Source: Aeoliella straminimaris
GTDB lineage: Bacteria > Planctomycetota > Planctomycetia > Pirellulales > Lacipirellulaceae
Assembly (NCBI RefSeq): GCF_024054565.1
Contig: NZ_JAMXLR010000082.1
Span: forward strand, 1 to 39,396
Direction: 5' to 3'
Length of the DNA: 39,396 nt
Below are positions 24,883-32,832 of this stretch, piece after piece (within the stretch, counting starts at the first letter, position 1; every line of letters starts with the position of its first letter). A program made the translations under genes and the position numbers. The notes beneath the pieces were generated by a model. The model saw only the letters and a list, made by a program, of their open reading frames with translations. It made no database searches and was not told the DNA's origin.

Positions 24883-24935
24883 GTCGAAGCGGACCGCACG
24901 ATTGGTGCCCTGCCTGGCTGCCATCGCGCGGCCAC

Positions 24936-26162
24936 CTAAATGGTGAAGTGCAGGCGGGAACTCACGTTGGACGCGGAAACCGCAATCACGGCCTCTGACG
25001 CGTCGTATTGCCGATACTCGGACTCGGCTTGGCGAATATCGTCGTACGCCGCGAGGAAGGCCAACAGCACATCCGGATCGAAGTGCTGTCCGCCCGCCCG
25101 CTTGATGATCTGCAGGGCGTGCTCCTCGGTGTACGGCGACTTGTACGGGCGGTCGCTACGCAGAGCGTCGTACACGTCGGCAATGGCCACGATGCGGGCC
25201 GTCAGCGGAATGCGATCTGCCGCCAGACCGTGCGGGTAACCCATGCCGTCCCAACGCTCGTGGTGCGACATGGCAATATCGGCGGCCATTCGCAGCAGTG
25301 GATTGCTGTGACGCTCGGCGGGACTCCAGTCGTAGATTCCCGAGTCGAGGCACATCGGCGAAGGTCCCTGTTCGGCCAGGATGCTCCACCCGATCTCGCA
25401 GTGTTGCTGCATGATGTGCCATTCGTCGCCGTTCAGCTTGCCTGGCTTGCGAAGCACGGCGTCGGGAATGCCGATCTTGCCGATGTCGTGTAACGTGGCC
25501 GCCAGCAACAAGGTTTCACACTCCGACGGGGCCCACCCCATGGCCTCGGCCACCAGGCGACTGTAGGTACCCACCCGAAGAACATGATTGCCGGTATCGT
25601 CGTCGCGACACTCGGCCGCTTTGGCGAGCCGCCAGATGATCTCGAGTCGCGAGTCGGCCAGTTCATGGGTGCGCTGTTGAACCTGCAGATCAAGCGACTC
25701 CTTCTGCGCTTTCAATTCGTCCGCACAAGCTTTGAGTCGCAACGCATTGTTCAGCCGCGCCAACAGCTCGTTGCTGTCGACCGGTTTGAGCAGCAAGTCG
25801 ACCGCTCCCATGTCCAATGCACGGGTCTTCAGTCCGGTCTCGCCGCGGCCGGTAACGATGATGAAGGGAATGTCTTGCGTGGCGGGGTCGAGTTGCAGCT
25901 TGGACAGCAGATCGAGCCCCGTCATGCCGGGCATGTCGACATCGGAGATTACGACATCGATTCGCTCGCTACGGATGCGTTCGAGCGCGTCGGCGCCTGA
26001 CTCGGCAAGCACAAAGTCCCAGCGACACCCTCGGTGCCGGAGTATTCTCACGTACGCGTTGAGTACCGAAAGCTCGTCGTCGACAAAGAGAATTCTGTTG
26101 TTCATGAAACTCGAGTGCATCAGCGGTCGACAGCCGACGCCTTCAGCGTCGCGCGACTCCAT
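24936..26162 (-). CDS. RpfG-type response regulator: REC + HD-GYP phosphodiesterase
   Basis: The protein has about 408 residues. The receiver domain begins NRILFVDDE and carries the phosphoacceptor in VVISDVDMPGMTG and the Lys in LLLKPVDS. A coiled linker (ADELKAQKESLDLQVQQRTH) leads to an HD-GYP domain with LHDIGKIGIPD, SHHERWDGMGYPHGLAADRI and AIADVYDAL. HD-GYP proteins of this type hydrolyse cyclic di-GMP when the receiver is phosphorylated. The start is uncertain. ATG 26162 has GGGAGG four bases upstream; ATG 26105 begins exactly at the receiver but has no ribosome site. It is divergent from the CheY/CheX-kinase genes, which could phosphorylate it. Confidence 0.9.
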   Translation of the reverse strand: MESRDAEGVGCRPLMHSSFMNNRILFVDDELSVLNAYVRILRHRGCRWDFVLAESGADALERIRSERIDVVISDVDMPGMTGLDLLSKLQLDPATQDIPFIIVTGRGETGLKTRALDMGAVDLLLKPVDSNELLARLNNALRLKACADELKAQKESLDLQVQQRTHELADSRLEIIWRLAKAAECRDDDTGNHVLRVGTYSRLVAEAMGWAPSECETLLLAATLHDIGKIGIPDAVLRKPGKLNGDEWHIMQQHCEIGWSILAEQGPSPMCLDSGIYDWSPAERHSNPLLRMAADIAMSHHERWDGMGYPHGLAADRIPLTARIVAIADVYDALRSDRPYKSPYTEEHALQIIKRAGGQHFDPDVLLAFLAAYDDIRQAESEYRQYDASEAVIAVSASNVSSRLHFTI

Positions 26163-26759
26163 CCGACCTCCCAACAAGTTCAAAAAGATGCGATGCAAAT
26201 CAACAAGAGTGTATGAACTCGCATGGCCCCGTCGTTTCGGTTGCCAACCAAGCACTCTCCCGCGGATGCATGCAGAACACCTCACTCAAGAGTATAGAAC
26301 GCGGACAACCACCAAGCGGACAACAATGGCATAGTTGTGGGATGTGCGATGGGAACAGCCTCCCGGCTGTAGGGGCTGTGCAATCCGTACAACCAACTCC
26401 CATTTGCAGCACCGCCGCGCAGGGAGCCAAACCCTGGCAGCCTGTCGACCATCGCCCATCGGGAGCGGTTCGGTGATGGCCATTGGCCATCTGGTGACGC
26501 GGCTGACAAGACAAGAGATGCCTGCTTTGACGTGACTGGAGAAGCACACTCAGGAACGCGTAAACCACAGCAGGAGTTGATTCCTCCAATGGCAGTTTTC
26601 AACTGGATTAGCGGGTATTCGCACCTTCATCTCTGTTTTTACGGTCTATGTTTGGTGAGCCCGACCATGGCCGATGCGGGCGGCCCGGGCGTGTGGCAGA
26701 TTGGCCCAGTTATGCCCCCACCAACCGCGCCGAAGTCGGCTCTCAAGGAGACACAAGAA
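26163..26759. other. divergent intergenic region, HD-GYP / CheY genes
   Basis: These roughly 600 bases contain no believable gene on either strand; short open frames overlap in all directions without ribosome sites. The notable element is the palindrome at 26475-26491. Both divergent promoters should lie here, but I could not assign boxes with confidence. Confidence 0.5.
26475..26491. promoter_or_regulatory. palindrome GATGGCCA-T-TGGCCATC, candidate operator
   Basis: Perfect 8-base arms about a single central base, in the divergent region between two signalling operons. The geometry suits a dimeric regulator. No flanking T run is present. Confidence 0.4.
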
Positions 26760-27146
26760 GTGGTTAGTGTACTTGTAGTTGACGACAGCAGGTTCATGAC
26801 TCGGGTCGTGAAAAGTGCGTTGGAATCGCTGGGCGTGCAGGTGGTTGGCGTGGCCGGAGATGGCCTGGAAGCGCTGGAACAGTTCCAGCAACACCGTCCC
26901 GACGTGACCCTGCTCGACATCACCATGCCCAACATGGACGGCCTGGAATGCCTGACCAGGATTCGCGAAATCGACGCCGACGCCCGGGTGGTGATGTTGT
27001 CGGCCGTGCAGGATGAAGAAACTGTAGCGAAGTGCCTGAAACTGGGCGCAGCGACGTTCTTGCGGAAGCCGATTCGGATGGGCAACTCCGAGGACGAACA
27101 ACGCCTGCAACTTGCATTGGGCATCACCGCACCCCAGATCAGCTAA
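26760..27146 (+). CDS. CheY-like single-domain response regulator
   Basis: The protein has 128 residues and consists of a receiver only: acid pair D8-D9 in VLVVDDSRFM, phosphoacceptor D53 in LLDITMPNMDG, and LysPro in TFLRKP. I chose the GTG at 26760 because AAGGAG (26745-26750) is correctly spaced and the conserved fold begins there; upstream ATGs only add non-homologous residues. The kinase gene follows after 5 bases, so the two are co-translated and very likely a cognate pair. Without an output domain it probably acts on a protein target such as the HD-GYP partner or the motor. Confidence 0.88.
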   Translation: MVSVLVVDDSRFMTRVVKSALESLGVQVVGVAGDGLEALEQFQQHRPDVTLLDITMPNMDGLECLTRIREIDADARVVMLSAVQDEETVAKCLKLGAATFLRKPIRMGNSEDEQRLQLALGITAPQIS

Positions 27147-27151
27147 GCACC

Positions 27152-28507
27152 ATGGGCCAAATAGTCGACTACACCGCTGCCTTTCAGCAGATCACCCAGC
27201 GCCTGCTTGGTGAGATGTTCGGCACTGCCCATTGCGTGGCATCGCCGGTTGAAGAGGCAAGCTCCGTCCACACCGAGAAGTCGTTCATCGTCTCGCTGTA
27301 CTACACGGGAACCGTGTATGGCGAATACCTGTTGGCGATGGACGAGGAAGTGGCCGCCCGGATGATTGGCTACGACGAACCGATTGCCGATGACGACCGG
27401 GACGAAGTTCGCCATGCGATCAGCGATGCCCTGAGCGAAACGTTAAACGTCATCGTGGGCGAAGCGATCGTCGAACTGCAAGACAGCTACTCCAAGCTGA
27501 CCATCACCTCGCCCAGGGTTTACTTTGGCGAAATTCGCTATCCGCAGTTCCGCACTGGCAATTCAGTCCTGCAGACTTCGCATGGCGAAATCGAGTGCTT
27601 CTTCTGCCTGGACCGAATGCGACTGAGCCTGGCGGCCTCCTACGACGAGGCTCTCGCCTCGTTGATAGAAACCAACGGCAAGTTGAAAGAAGCCAATCGC
27701 CACCTCGCCCAACAGCAGGCGAAACTGGTGCAAGCGGAGAAGATGGCGTCGATCGGTGTGCTGGCGTCCGGCGTAGCGCACGAGATTAATACACCGCTGT
27801 TCTTTGTCGACATGAACCTGTCGGTCATGGACGAGAATATCGCCCTGATCGAGGCACTGCTGCACCGCTACGAAAAGATCAAACAACGACTGGAAGCGGA
27901 CGGACTTCCGCCTGACAACGAAGACGATAATTTTGCGGAGATCCTGAACGAAACCCGGGAAGTCGTGGCCGAAGCCCGCGACGGAGTAAAGCGGATCAAA
28001 ACCGTGGTGACGAGCCTCAACGAATTCTCCAGCATGGATCAGAGCGGCTTTGCAGAAGTCGACGTCAACCTGATCGCCAAAAACGCGTGCACGCTGGTTG
28101 CGAGCCTGCTGCCCGAGGGATGCAAGATCCAACAGGACCTGGCCGAGCTGCCGCTCGTGTACTGCAATTCGGGAGAGATCGGGCAGGTACTGGCCAACGT
28201 GCTAACCAACGCAGCACAAGTAGTCGACGTGGGCGGGCACATCCAGGTCAGCAGCCATGCGGTGGACGAGGACGTGGTGTTTACCATCGTGGACGATGGC
28301 CTTGGTATCGCCGAAGAGCATGTGGCCCAAATATTCGACCCCTTCTTCACGACCAGAGACGTGGGCGAAGGTTCCGGCCTGGGGCTCTCAGTGTCGTATG
28401 GCATCGTCACCAAACACAGTGGCTCTATTTCCATCGAGAGCCAGCCCGGTCAAGGCGCCAAGGTGACCATCCGCCTGCCCGTCTCGCCACAAGAGGCCTG
28501 CTGCTAA
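27152..28507 (+). CDS. CheX-domain histidine kinase fusion
   Basis: The protein has 451 residues. About 1-150 resembles CheX/CheC-type CheY-phosphatases, including an E-x-x-N pair (E96, N99 in LSETLNVIVGEA) at the place of their catalytic motif. A coiled linker (LIETNGKLKEANRHLAQQQA) leads to the H box (GVLASGVAHEINTPL, H210). The N box is IGQVLANVLTNAAQVV, then DDGLGIAEEH, FDPFFTTRD and GSGLGLSVSYGIV of the ATPase domain. There is no membrane segment, so it is cytoplasmic. A predicted kinase and a predicted phosphatase for CheY share one chain, and the CheY gene lies 5 bases upstream, suggesting a self-contained bidirectional switch. Confidence 0.85.
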   Translation: MGQIVDYTAAFQQITQRLLGEMFGTAHCVASPVEEASSVHTEKSFIVSLYYTGTVYGEYLLAMDEEVAARMIGYDEPIADDDRDEVRHAISDALSETLNVIVGEAIVELQDSYSKLTITSPRVYFGEIRYPQFRTGNSVLQTSHGEIECFFCLDRMRLSLAASYDEALASLIETNGKLKEANRHLAQQQAKLVQAEKMASIGVLASGVAHEINTPLFFVDMNLSVMDENIALIEALLHRYEKIKQRLEADGLPPDNEDDNFAEILNETREVVAEARDGVKRIKTVVTSLNEFSSMDQSGFAEVDVNLIAKNACTLVASLLPEGCKIQQDLAELPLVYCNSGEIGQVLANVLTNAAQVVDVGGHIQVSSHAVDEDVVFTIVDDGLGIAEEHVAQIFDPFFTTRDVGEGSGLGLSVSYGIVTKHSGSISIESQPGQGAKVTIRLPVSPQEACC

Positions 28508-28709
28508 CTGGCACGTTTCGCCGCGATACCGCAACCCGCCAGCCATCGCTGGCATTGCTTGGCTGGCATCCCCTGCAATCGGGTCGGTATTCTCCGAAGC
28601 AGCCAGTATCTTGGAACTTGGCGAACTATGCTGGGTGTGGGTCGCGGACGGCCGAGCGTCTTCCGCTCGTCAGACCGGCCGCGCCCCCTGCTTGGGGCAC
28701 GTCGACTGC

Positions 28710-28738
28710 TTGAACGGGACGCTCCGCGGGCGTACAAC
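28710..28738 (+). promoter_or_regulatory. possible promoter of floA
   Basis: TTGAAC (28710-28715), exactly 17 bases, TACAAC (28733-28738). The start would give a leader of about 47 bases to the ATG at 28792. This is a motif match only. Confidence 0.4.
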
Positions 28739-28791
28739 TGAAGGCAGAGCTTCGGTTTTCCCTTCCTCCGAACGAGCCAGCCAGACTCCCG

Positions 28792-29838
28792 ATGACCCTC
28801 ATTGCACCGCCAGTAGCCATTAACAGCACGCTGCTCATCATCATCGTCGTCGTGATCATCATCGTGGCGTTGGTGTTCCTGACGATTTTCGCCCGCTACT
28901 TCCGGTTGTGGATTCAGTCCTACATGACCAAGGCGGGCATCGACCTGTTCGACCTGATTCGCATGACCTTCCGCAAGGTGAACCCAGCGGTGATTGTGCG
29001 GAGCAAGATCATGGCCGTGCAGGCCGGCCTGACCGACGATGAAGGCCTGACCACCAAAGGCCTGGAAGCGCATTACATGGCTGGCGGAAACGTGCCGCTG
29101 GTGATTCGCTCGATGATCGCCGCACGTAAGGCCAAGATTATCGACCTCGACTTCAAAAAGGCCACGGCCATCGACCTGGCCGGGCGAAACATCCTCGAAG
29201 CGGTACAGACCAGCGTTTACCCGCGGGTGATCGACTGCCCCAGCAAGAGCAGCAAAAAGCCATCGCTGGACGCGGTCGCCAAGAACGGCATTCAGCTCAA
29301 GGTTAAGGCCCGTGTCACCGTGCGGGCCAACCTCGACCAGTTGATTGGTGGTGCCACTGAAGAGACCATCGTCGCGCGGGTGGGCGAAGGCATCGTCAGC
29401 GCCATTGGTTCGGCCGATACGCACGCCGATGTGCTGGAGAATCCCGATCGCATCTCGAAGGCGGTGCTCGCTCGTCGGCTCGACTCGCAGACAGCGTTCG
29501 AGATCGTATCGATCGACATTGCGGACATCGATGTCGGCGACAACATCGGCGCCCGCCTGCAAGCCGACAAGGCCGAGGCCGACACGCGCGTGGCTCAGGC
29601 CAACGCCGAAAAACGTCGAGCCTACGCGGTGGCTACCGAACAGGAAAACATCGCCACGATCGAACAAAACCGGGCCACGCTGGTCGAAGCCGAGGCCGAA
29701 GTGCCCAAGGCCATGGCCGAGGCGTTTCAGACCGGCCGCTTGGGCATTCTCGATTACTACAAGTTGCAGAACGTACAAGCCGATACCGAAATGCGTGAAG
29801 CCATTGCCGGCGCAGGCGTCAAACGAACCGCGGGCTGA
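28792..29838 (+). CDS. floA: flotillin-like protein FloA
   Basis: The protein has 348 residues. An N-terminal membrane-inserted helix (about 13-33, TLLIIIVVVIIIVALVFL) is followed directly by the FloA/UPF0365 sequence: YMTKAGIDLFDLIRMTFRKV, then HYMAGGNVPLVI, VKARVTVRANLDQLIGGATE, and the SPFH tail RLQADKAEADTRVAQANAEK. The Ala/Glu-rich coiled tail near 270-310 is typical. FloA scaffolds membrane microdomains and affects fluidity and assembly of membrane complexes. The NfeD-like partner common elsewhere is not visible upstream. The next gene begins 28 bases after the stop. Confidence 0.95.
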   Translation: MTLIAPPVAINSTLLIIIVVVIIIVALVFLTIFARYFRLWIQSYMTKAGIDLFDLIRMTFRKVNPAVIVRSKIMAVQAGLTDDEGLTTKGLEAHYMAGGNVPLVIRSMIAARKAKIIDLDFKKATAIDLAGRNILEAVQTSVYPRVIDCPSKSSKKPSLDAVAKNGIQLKVKARVTVRANLDQLIGGATEETIVARVGEGIVSAIGSADTHADVLENPDRISKAVLARRLDSQTAFEIVSIDIADIDVGDNIGARLQADKAEADTRVAQANAEKRRAYAVATEQENIATIEQNRATLVEAEAEVPKAMAEAFQTGRLGILDYYKLQNVQADTEMREAIAGAGVKRTAG

Positions 29839-29866
29839 TTACTCGCAGTCCCCCACACGAGATAGC

Positions 29867-30652
29867 ATGCTTCCCCAACTTCCACTCATTCTGGCTCTCG
29901 ACCTCGGCCCGATTATCCAGGTGATTTTCTTCCTGGTGATCCTGGCGTCGGGTGTGGCGAAGATGTTTCGCGAGTCGAAGGAAGTTCAGCGGCGGGCCGA
30001 CCAGCAACGACCGCGGCCCCGCCCTCGTCCGCAGCCGCTTGACGACGATGTGAGGCTGGAACCGGTCGATGCCGGAGCGGCACGCCAGCGGCCGCAGGAG
30101 AACATCCGGTCGGAGGTGGAGGAATTCCTGCGTCGCGTGGGCGAGGAAGACCGCGAGCAACGCCCCGCCCGCCAGCAACCCCGCCCCCAGCAGCGGCAGC
30201 GCCCCCGCCAGCCCCAGATCGAGTTGATCGAGGACGATTCGGGCTTCGACGTGGACAATCGCCCTCGCCAGTCGCATCGCAAGCAACGGCCGCTATCCCA
30301 GCCCGACTCCCGCCCCGAGCCAGCTCGGGTACACCAAGAGTCAGTAGCGGAACACGTCTCCGAACACATGAAGCAGGGCGAATTCGCCGAACGGGCCTCG
30401 CACCTGGGCGAGGTGGTGGCCCACTCCGACGAGCGGCTGGAGGCCCGGCTGCATCAGAAATTCGACCACGGGCTAGGTTCCCTCTCCGCCCGCCGTGAGG
30501 CGCGGGAAGCCGCAGACCTGGCAACGAAATCGGCTCAAGCGTCGCCGACTGCCCTGGCCGACAGTCTGGTCGAGCTGCTCTCGACTCCCCAAGGAGTCCA
30601 GCAAGCGGTCATTCTGAGCGAGGTGCTCAATCGACCAGCCGATCGCTGGTAG
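29867..30652 (+). CDS. membrane-anchored Arg/Gln/Pro-rich protein downstream of floA
   Basis: The protein has 261 residues. It has an N-terminal hydrophobic anchor (about 5-31, LPLILALDLGPIIQVIFFLV). A strongly basic low-complexity region follows (RPRPRPRPQP, RQQPRPQQRQRPRQPQ), then a charged helical section. The conserved-looking C-terminus, STPQGVQQAVILSEVLNRPA then DRW, suggests a binding motif. The arrangement suggests a single-pass protein with a long disordered cytoplasmic arm. The 28-base gap from floA points to one transcript and a possible FloA-associated role. No catalytic domain is visible. Confidence 0.75.
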   Translation: MLPQLPLILALDLGPIIQVIFFLVILASGVAKMFRESKEVQRRADQQRPRPRPRPQPLDDDVRLEPVDAGAARQRPQENIRSEVEEFLRRVGEEDREQRPARQQPRPQQRQRPRQPQIELIEDDSGFDVDNRPRQSHRKQRPLSQPDSRPEPARVHQESVAEHVSEHMKQGEFAERASHLGEVVAHSDERLEARLHQKFDHGLGSLSARREAREAADLATKSAQASPTALADSLVELLSTPQGVQQAVILSEVLNRPADRW

Positions 30653-30995
30653 TCAGTAGCCCCTAAACCGGGGCAAAATATAGCACAAAGCAGCTGCGCC
30701 AGGTGTCATGTCCGTCACAACCGGTGGTCTCCAGGCACGGAGGTGATAATTGCTTAAACCTCCTAAATTGACAGGGCTTTCCGGCCCTGACTATACTGCG
30801 AAGAGCCTTGGATGAATAATTCGGTGACTGGCCAACGACCCTTTTGTCGGCGGCCGCCACCCCTTATCCAGGCTGAGGCTGCCTACCGCGGAACACCCTT
30901 TGCGGACTGCAGGCCGAGTCGCGGCCGGCGTTCGCGTTTTCTTATTTACCCTCCACCCTGCCGCTTCGGCTCCGGTGGGAAAGCTCGCCGAATAG
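30653..30995. other. intergenic region with promoter and leader of the coiled-coil operon
   Basis: A small hairpin (GCCCC, 6-base loop, GGGGC at 30659-30674) lies just past the floA-operon stop. The promoter is at 30768-30797. It leaves a leader of about 190 bases before the ATG at 30996. No gene is supported here. Confidence 0.6.
30768..30797 (+). promoter_or_regulatory. strong sigma-70 promoter with a palindrome in its spacer
   Basis: TTGACA (30768-30773), 18 bases, TATACT (30792-30797). Overlapping the spacer is CAGGGC-TTTCCG-GCCCTG (30772-30789), an inverted repeat between the two boxes where a repressor could bind. The upstream DNA is AT-rich. It should drive the four genes from 30996. 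Confidence 0.65.
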
Positions 30996-31529
30996 ATGAA
31001 TCTCCTCGGGAAGATACTGGTCGTCCTGGTAACGCTCATGAGCATTGCGTTCTTGGGTGTGGCTACTGCCGTGTTTGCGACCCACAAGAACTGGTCGGCA
31101 ACCATGACGAACCAGAACACTCAGATCACGCAACTTCGCCAAGATCTGGAAACGCTGGAGACCGACTACAAGCGACTGGAAAGCAACCTGGAACTCGAGA
31201 TCGACACGGCCCAGCAACAAGTGATTAAGCTGGAGAACGAACGGGCGGCGCTTGCCAACCGTAACGCTGCAGCCCAAGCGCAGATCGACGATCTTCGCCA
31301 ACAGCGCCGCGACCTGACCACTGCCGTGGCGTCGACGCAGGCCAAGAACAAACAGTTAGCAGAAACTAATGCTCAATTGCAGCAGGATATCGCCGGCACG
31401 ATGCAAGCGACCAATGCAGCATTCGACGAAACCGTACGTGCAACCAGCCAGCTGCACGAAGCCAAAATGATGCTCGAAACCGAGTTGGAACGTAACGCTC
31501 AACTAGTCGAGCAAGCCGGAGGAAACTAG
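30996..31529 (+). CDS. membrane-anchored coiled-coil protein A1
   Basis: The protein has 177 residues. It has an N-terminal helix (MNLLGKILVVLVTLMSIAFL and a few more residues). From about residue 38 to the end it forms almost continuous heptad-like coiled coil (LRQDLETLETDYKRLESNLE, QIDDLRQQRRDLTTAVASTQ). It is a clear paralog of the next gene: MNLLGKI against MNLIGKI, STQAKNKQLAETNAQLQQDI against STQANAERLADENTVLQRNI, and FDETVRATSQLHEAKMML against FEQTVAATSKLHDTEVKL. It stops where the C-terminal beta domain of A2 would begin. Five bases separate it from A2. Function unknown; the topology suits a periplasm- or cytoplasm-facing scaffold. Confidence 0.8.
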   Translation: MNLLGKILVVLVTLMSIAFLGVATAVFATHKNWSATMTNQNTQITQLRQDLETLETDYKRLESNLELEIDTAQQQVIKLENERAALANRNAAAQAQIDDLRQQRRDLTTAVASTQAKNKQLAETNAQLQQDIAGTMQATNAAFDETVRATSQLHEAKMMLETELERNAQLVEQAGGN

Positions 31530-31534
31530 CCGAA

Positions 31535-32386
31535 ATGAATCTCATCGGAAAAATATTCGTACTCATCATCCTGCTGATGAGTGTGCTGTTCATGGTGCTG
31601 GCGATGGCGGTCTATTCGACCCAAAAGAACTGGCACGACTCCTACGTCAAATCGCAACAGCAATTGCAGCAGAAGGACGCGGAGTACAAGCGACTGGAGA
31701 GCAAGACGCAGCTCACCGAACGCGAACTGCAACGGCAAATCGATGCTGCGACGCAGGAAATCGGCCATCTGCAATCCGCGCGGACAACGCTCTTGGCACA
31801 GAACGAGGATCTGCAGGCCGAAAGCCAACGCCTGAAGCAGGAAAGCCGCGACGCCACGGTCGCTGTATCGTCCACGCAGGCCAACGCCGAGCGACTGGCG
31901 GACGAAAACACCGTGCTGCAGCGAAACATCATCGCTGCCCAGGAAGCTTCGGACAAAGCGTTCGAGCAGACCGTCGCCGCCACGTCCAAGCTGCACGACA
32001 CCGAAGTGAAGCTGACCTCGGCCACCGAGTTGATAAATGAGCTAACCGAAAAAGTTGCTAACATGGCAATCGTCATGCGGCGTGAAGGGCTCGACCCCAA
32101 CATGCTGGTTGGCGACACCAAGCCCACCGTCGAAGGCTACATCAGCTCCATCTCTCGCCGTGGTGGTGATGAAACCATTGAAATTACCATCGGTTCGGAC
32201 GACGGTATCAAGCCCGAGCATACCGTCGAGATCTTCCGAACCGCTGCCGAGCCCGGCCAGTCCAAATGGCTGGGCCGCGCCGAGGTGCTGAGCACCAATG
32301 GCGACCGGGCCTACGCTCGGGTGCTGCGTAACTTGAAGAAGGGCAACATTCAGGAGGGTGATCGTGTCGCAACCCGACTTAACTAG
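31535..32386 (+). CDS. membrane-anchored coiled-coil protein A2 with C-terminal beta domain
   Basis: The protein has 283 residues. It has an N-terminal anchor (about 4-27), a coiled coil over about 35-180, then a compact domain of about 90 residues. This is rich in short strands: VEGYISSISRRGGDETIEIT, then IGSDDGIKPEHTVEIFR, LGRAEVLS, AYARVLRNLKKGNIQEGDRV. Coil plus beta domain behind a membrane anchor recalls the MreC plan, but no MreC motif or mre genes are present, so the resemblance is structural only. It is co-transcribed with A1 and overlaps the start of B1 by 23 bases, so it is translationally coupled to it. Confidence 0.82.
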   Translation: MNLIGKIFVLIILLMSVLFMVLAMAVYSTQKNWHDSYVKSQQQLQQKDAEYKRLESKTQLTERELQRQIDAATQEIGHLQSARTTLLAQNEDLQAESQRLKQESRDATVAVSSTQANAERLADENTVLQRNIIAAQEASDKAFEQTVAATSKLHDTEVKLTSATELINELTEKVANMAIVMRREGLDPNMLVGDTKPTVEGYISSISRRGGDETIEITIGSDDGIKPEHTVEIFRTAAEPGQSKWLGRAEVLSTNGDRAYARVLRNLKKGNIQEGDRVATRLN

Positions 32387-32567
32387 CCCCGGACGCCCCG
32401 TGGCGTCGGGCCAAAAGCCCAAGAGCAACGTGTACACCGGCCTGATGGGCATGGCCGCCATTTGCCTGGCGATCGCCTGCATCCTGCTGATGATGGATAT
32501 CGGCCAGTCCGCCGAAGACTACGGCGCGACTAGCGGCTGGTTCGGCGTCGTGACCTCGGCCAAATAG
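32364..32567 (+). CDS. tiny membrane protein B1
   Basis: The protein has 67 residues. Its GTG start at 32364 sits 6 bases after AGGAGG (32352-32357) inside the end of A2, which decides this start. It begins MSQPDL, then has QKPKSNVYTGLMG, one membrane helix (about 28-46, AAICLAIACILLMM) and a short tail (WFGVVTSAK). The motif MSQP, QKPKSN-YT and the helix position recur in B2. Function unknown. Confidence 0.75.
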   Translation: MSQPDLTSPGRPVASGQKPKSNVYTGLMGMAAICLAIACILLMMDIGQSAEDYGATSGWFGVVTSAK

Positions 32568-32594
32568 TTTACTCACGCTTTGAAGAGGTGCGAC

Positions 32595-32792
32595 GTGTCG
32601 CAGCCCGAGATTTCCGATCAACCACGCTCGATGGTGGTGCAGAAGCCCAAGAGCAACATCTACACCGCTCTGCTGGGCATCTCCGCCCTGGCCCTGATGA
32701 TGGCCTGCCTGTTCCTGCTATTGGAATGGACCGTCTACACCGATGGCAGTTTCAGTCCCTTCCAGCTCTGGGACGCAGCCAGCGGTCCCTGA
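32595..32792 (+). CDS. tiny membrane protein B2, paralog of B1
   Basis: The protein has 65 residues. GTG start at 32595 is preceded by AGAGG, with the first codons MSQPEI matching B1. QKPKSNIYTALLG, a membrane helix (about 25-45, ALALMMACLFLLLEW) and a short tail ending QLWDAASGP follow. Starting earlier would add MKRCD but lose the match with B1. It ends the four-gene operon; the ferritin gene converges from 32833. Confidence 0.72.
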   Translation: MSQPEISDQPRSMVVQKPKSNIYTALLGISALALMMACLFLLLEWTVYTDGSFSPFQLWDAASGP

Positions 32793-32832
32793 GCGATCCC
32801 CTGCTGCACTCCGTCGGCGGGGCCGCGCGCCA

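Noticed and set aside
26200..26589. Short overlapping open frames in the divergent region
   Set aside because: Several frames on both strands compete, with no ribosome sites and Cys/Trp/Ser-rich random-looking translations.
28538..28553. Hairpin GCCAGC-CATC-GCTGGC after the CheX-kinase gene as a terminator
   Set aside because: The stem is short and no T run follows. It may be chance.
31535..32386. Calling A2 MreC
   Set aside because: The coil plus beta-domain plan is similar, but MreC motifs are absent, MreB and MreD are not nearby, and a truncated paralog precedes it.
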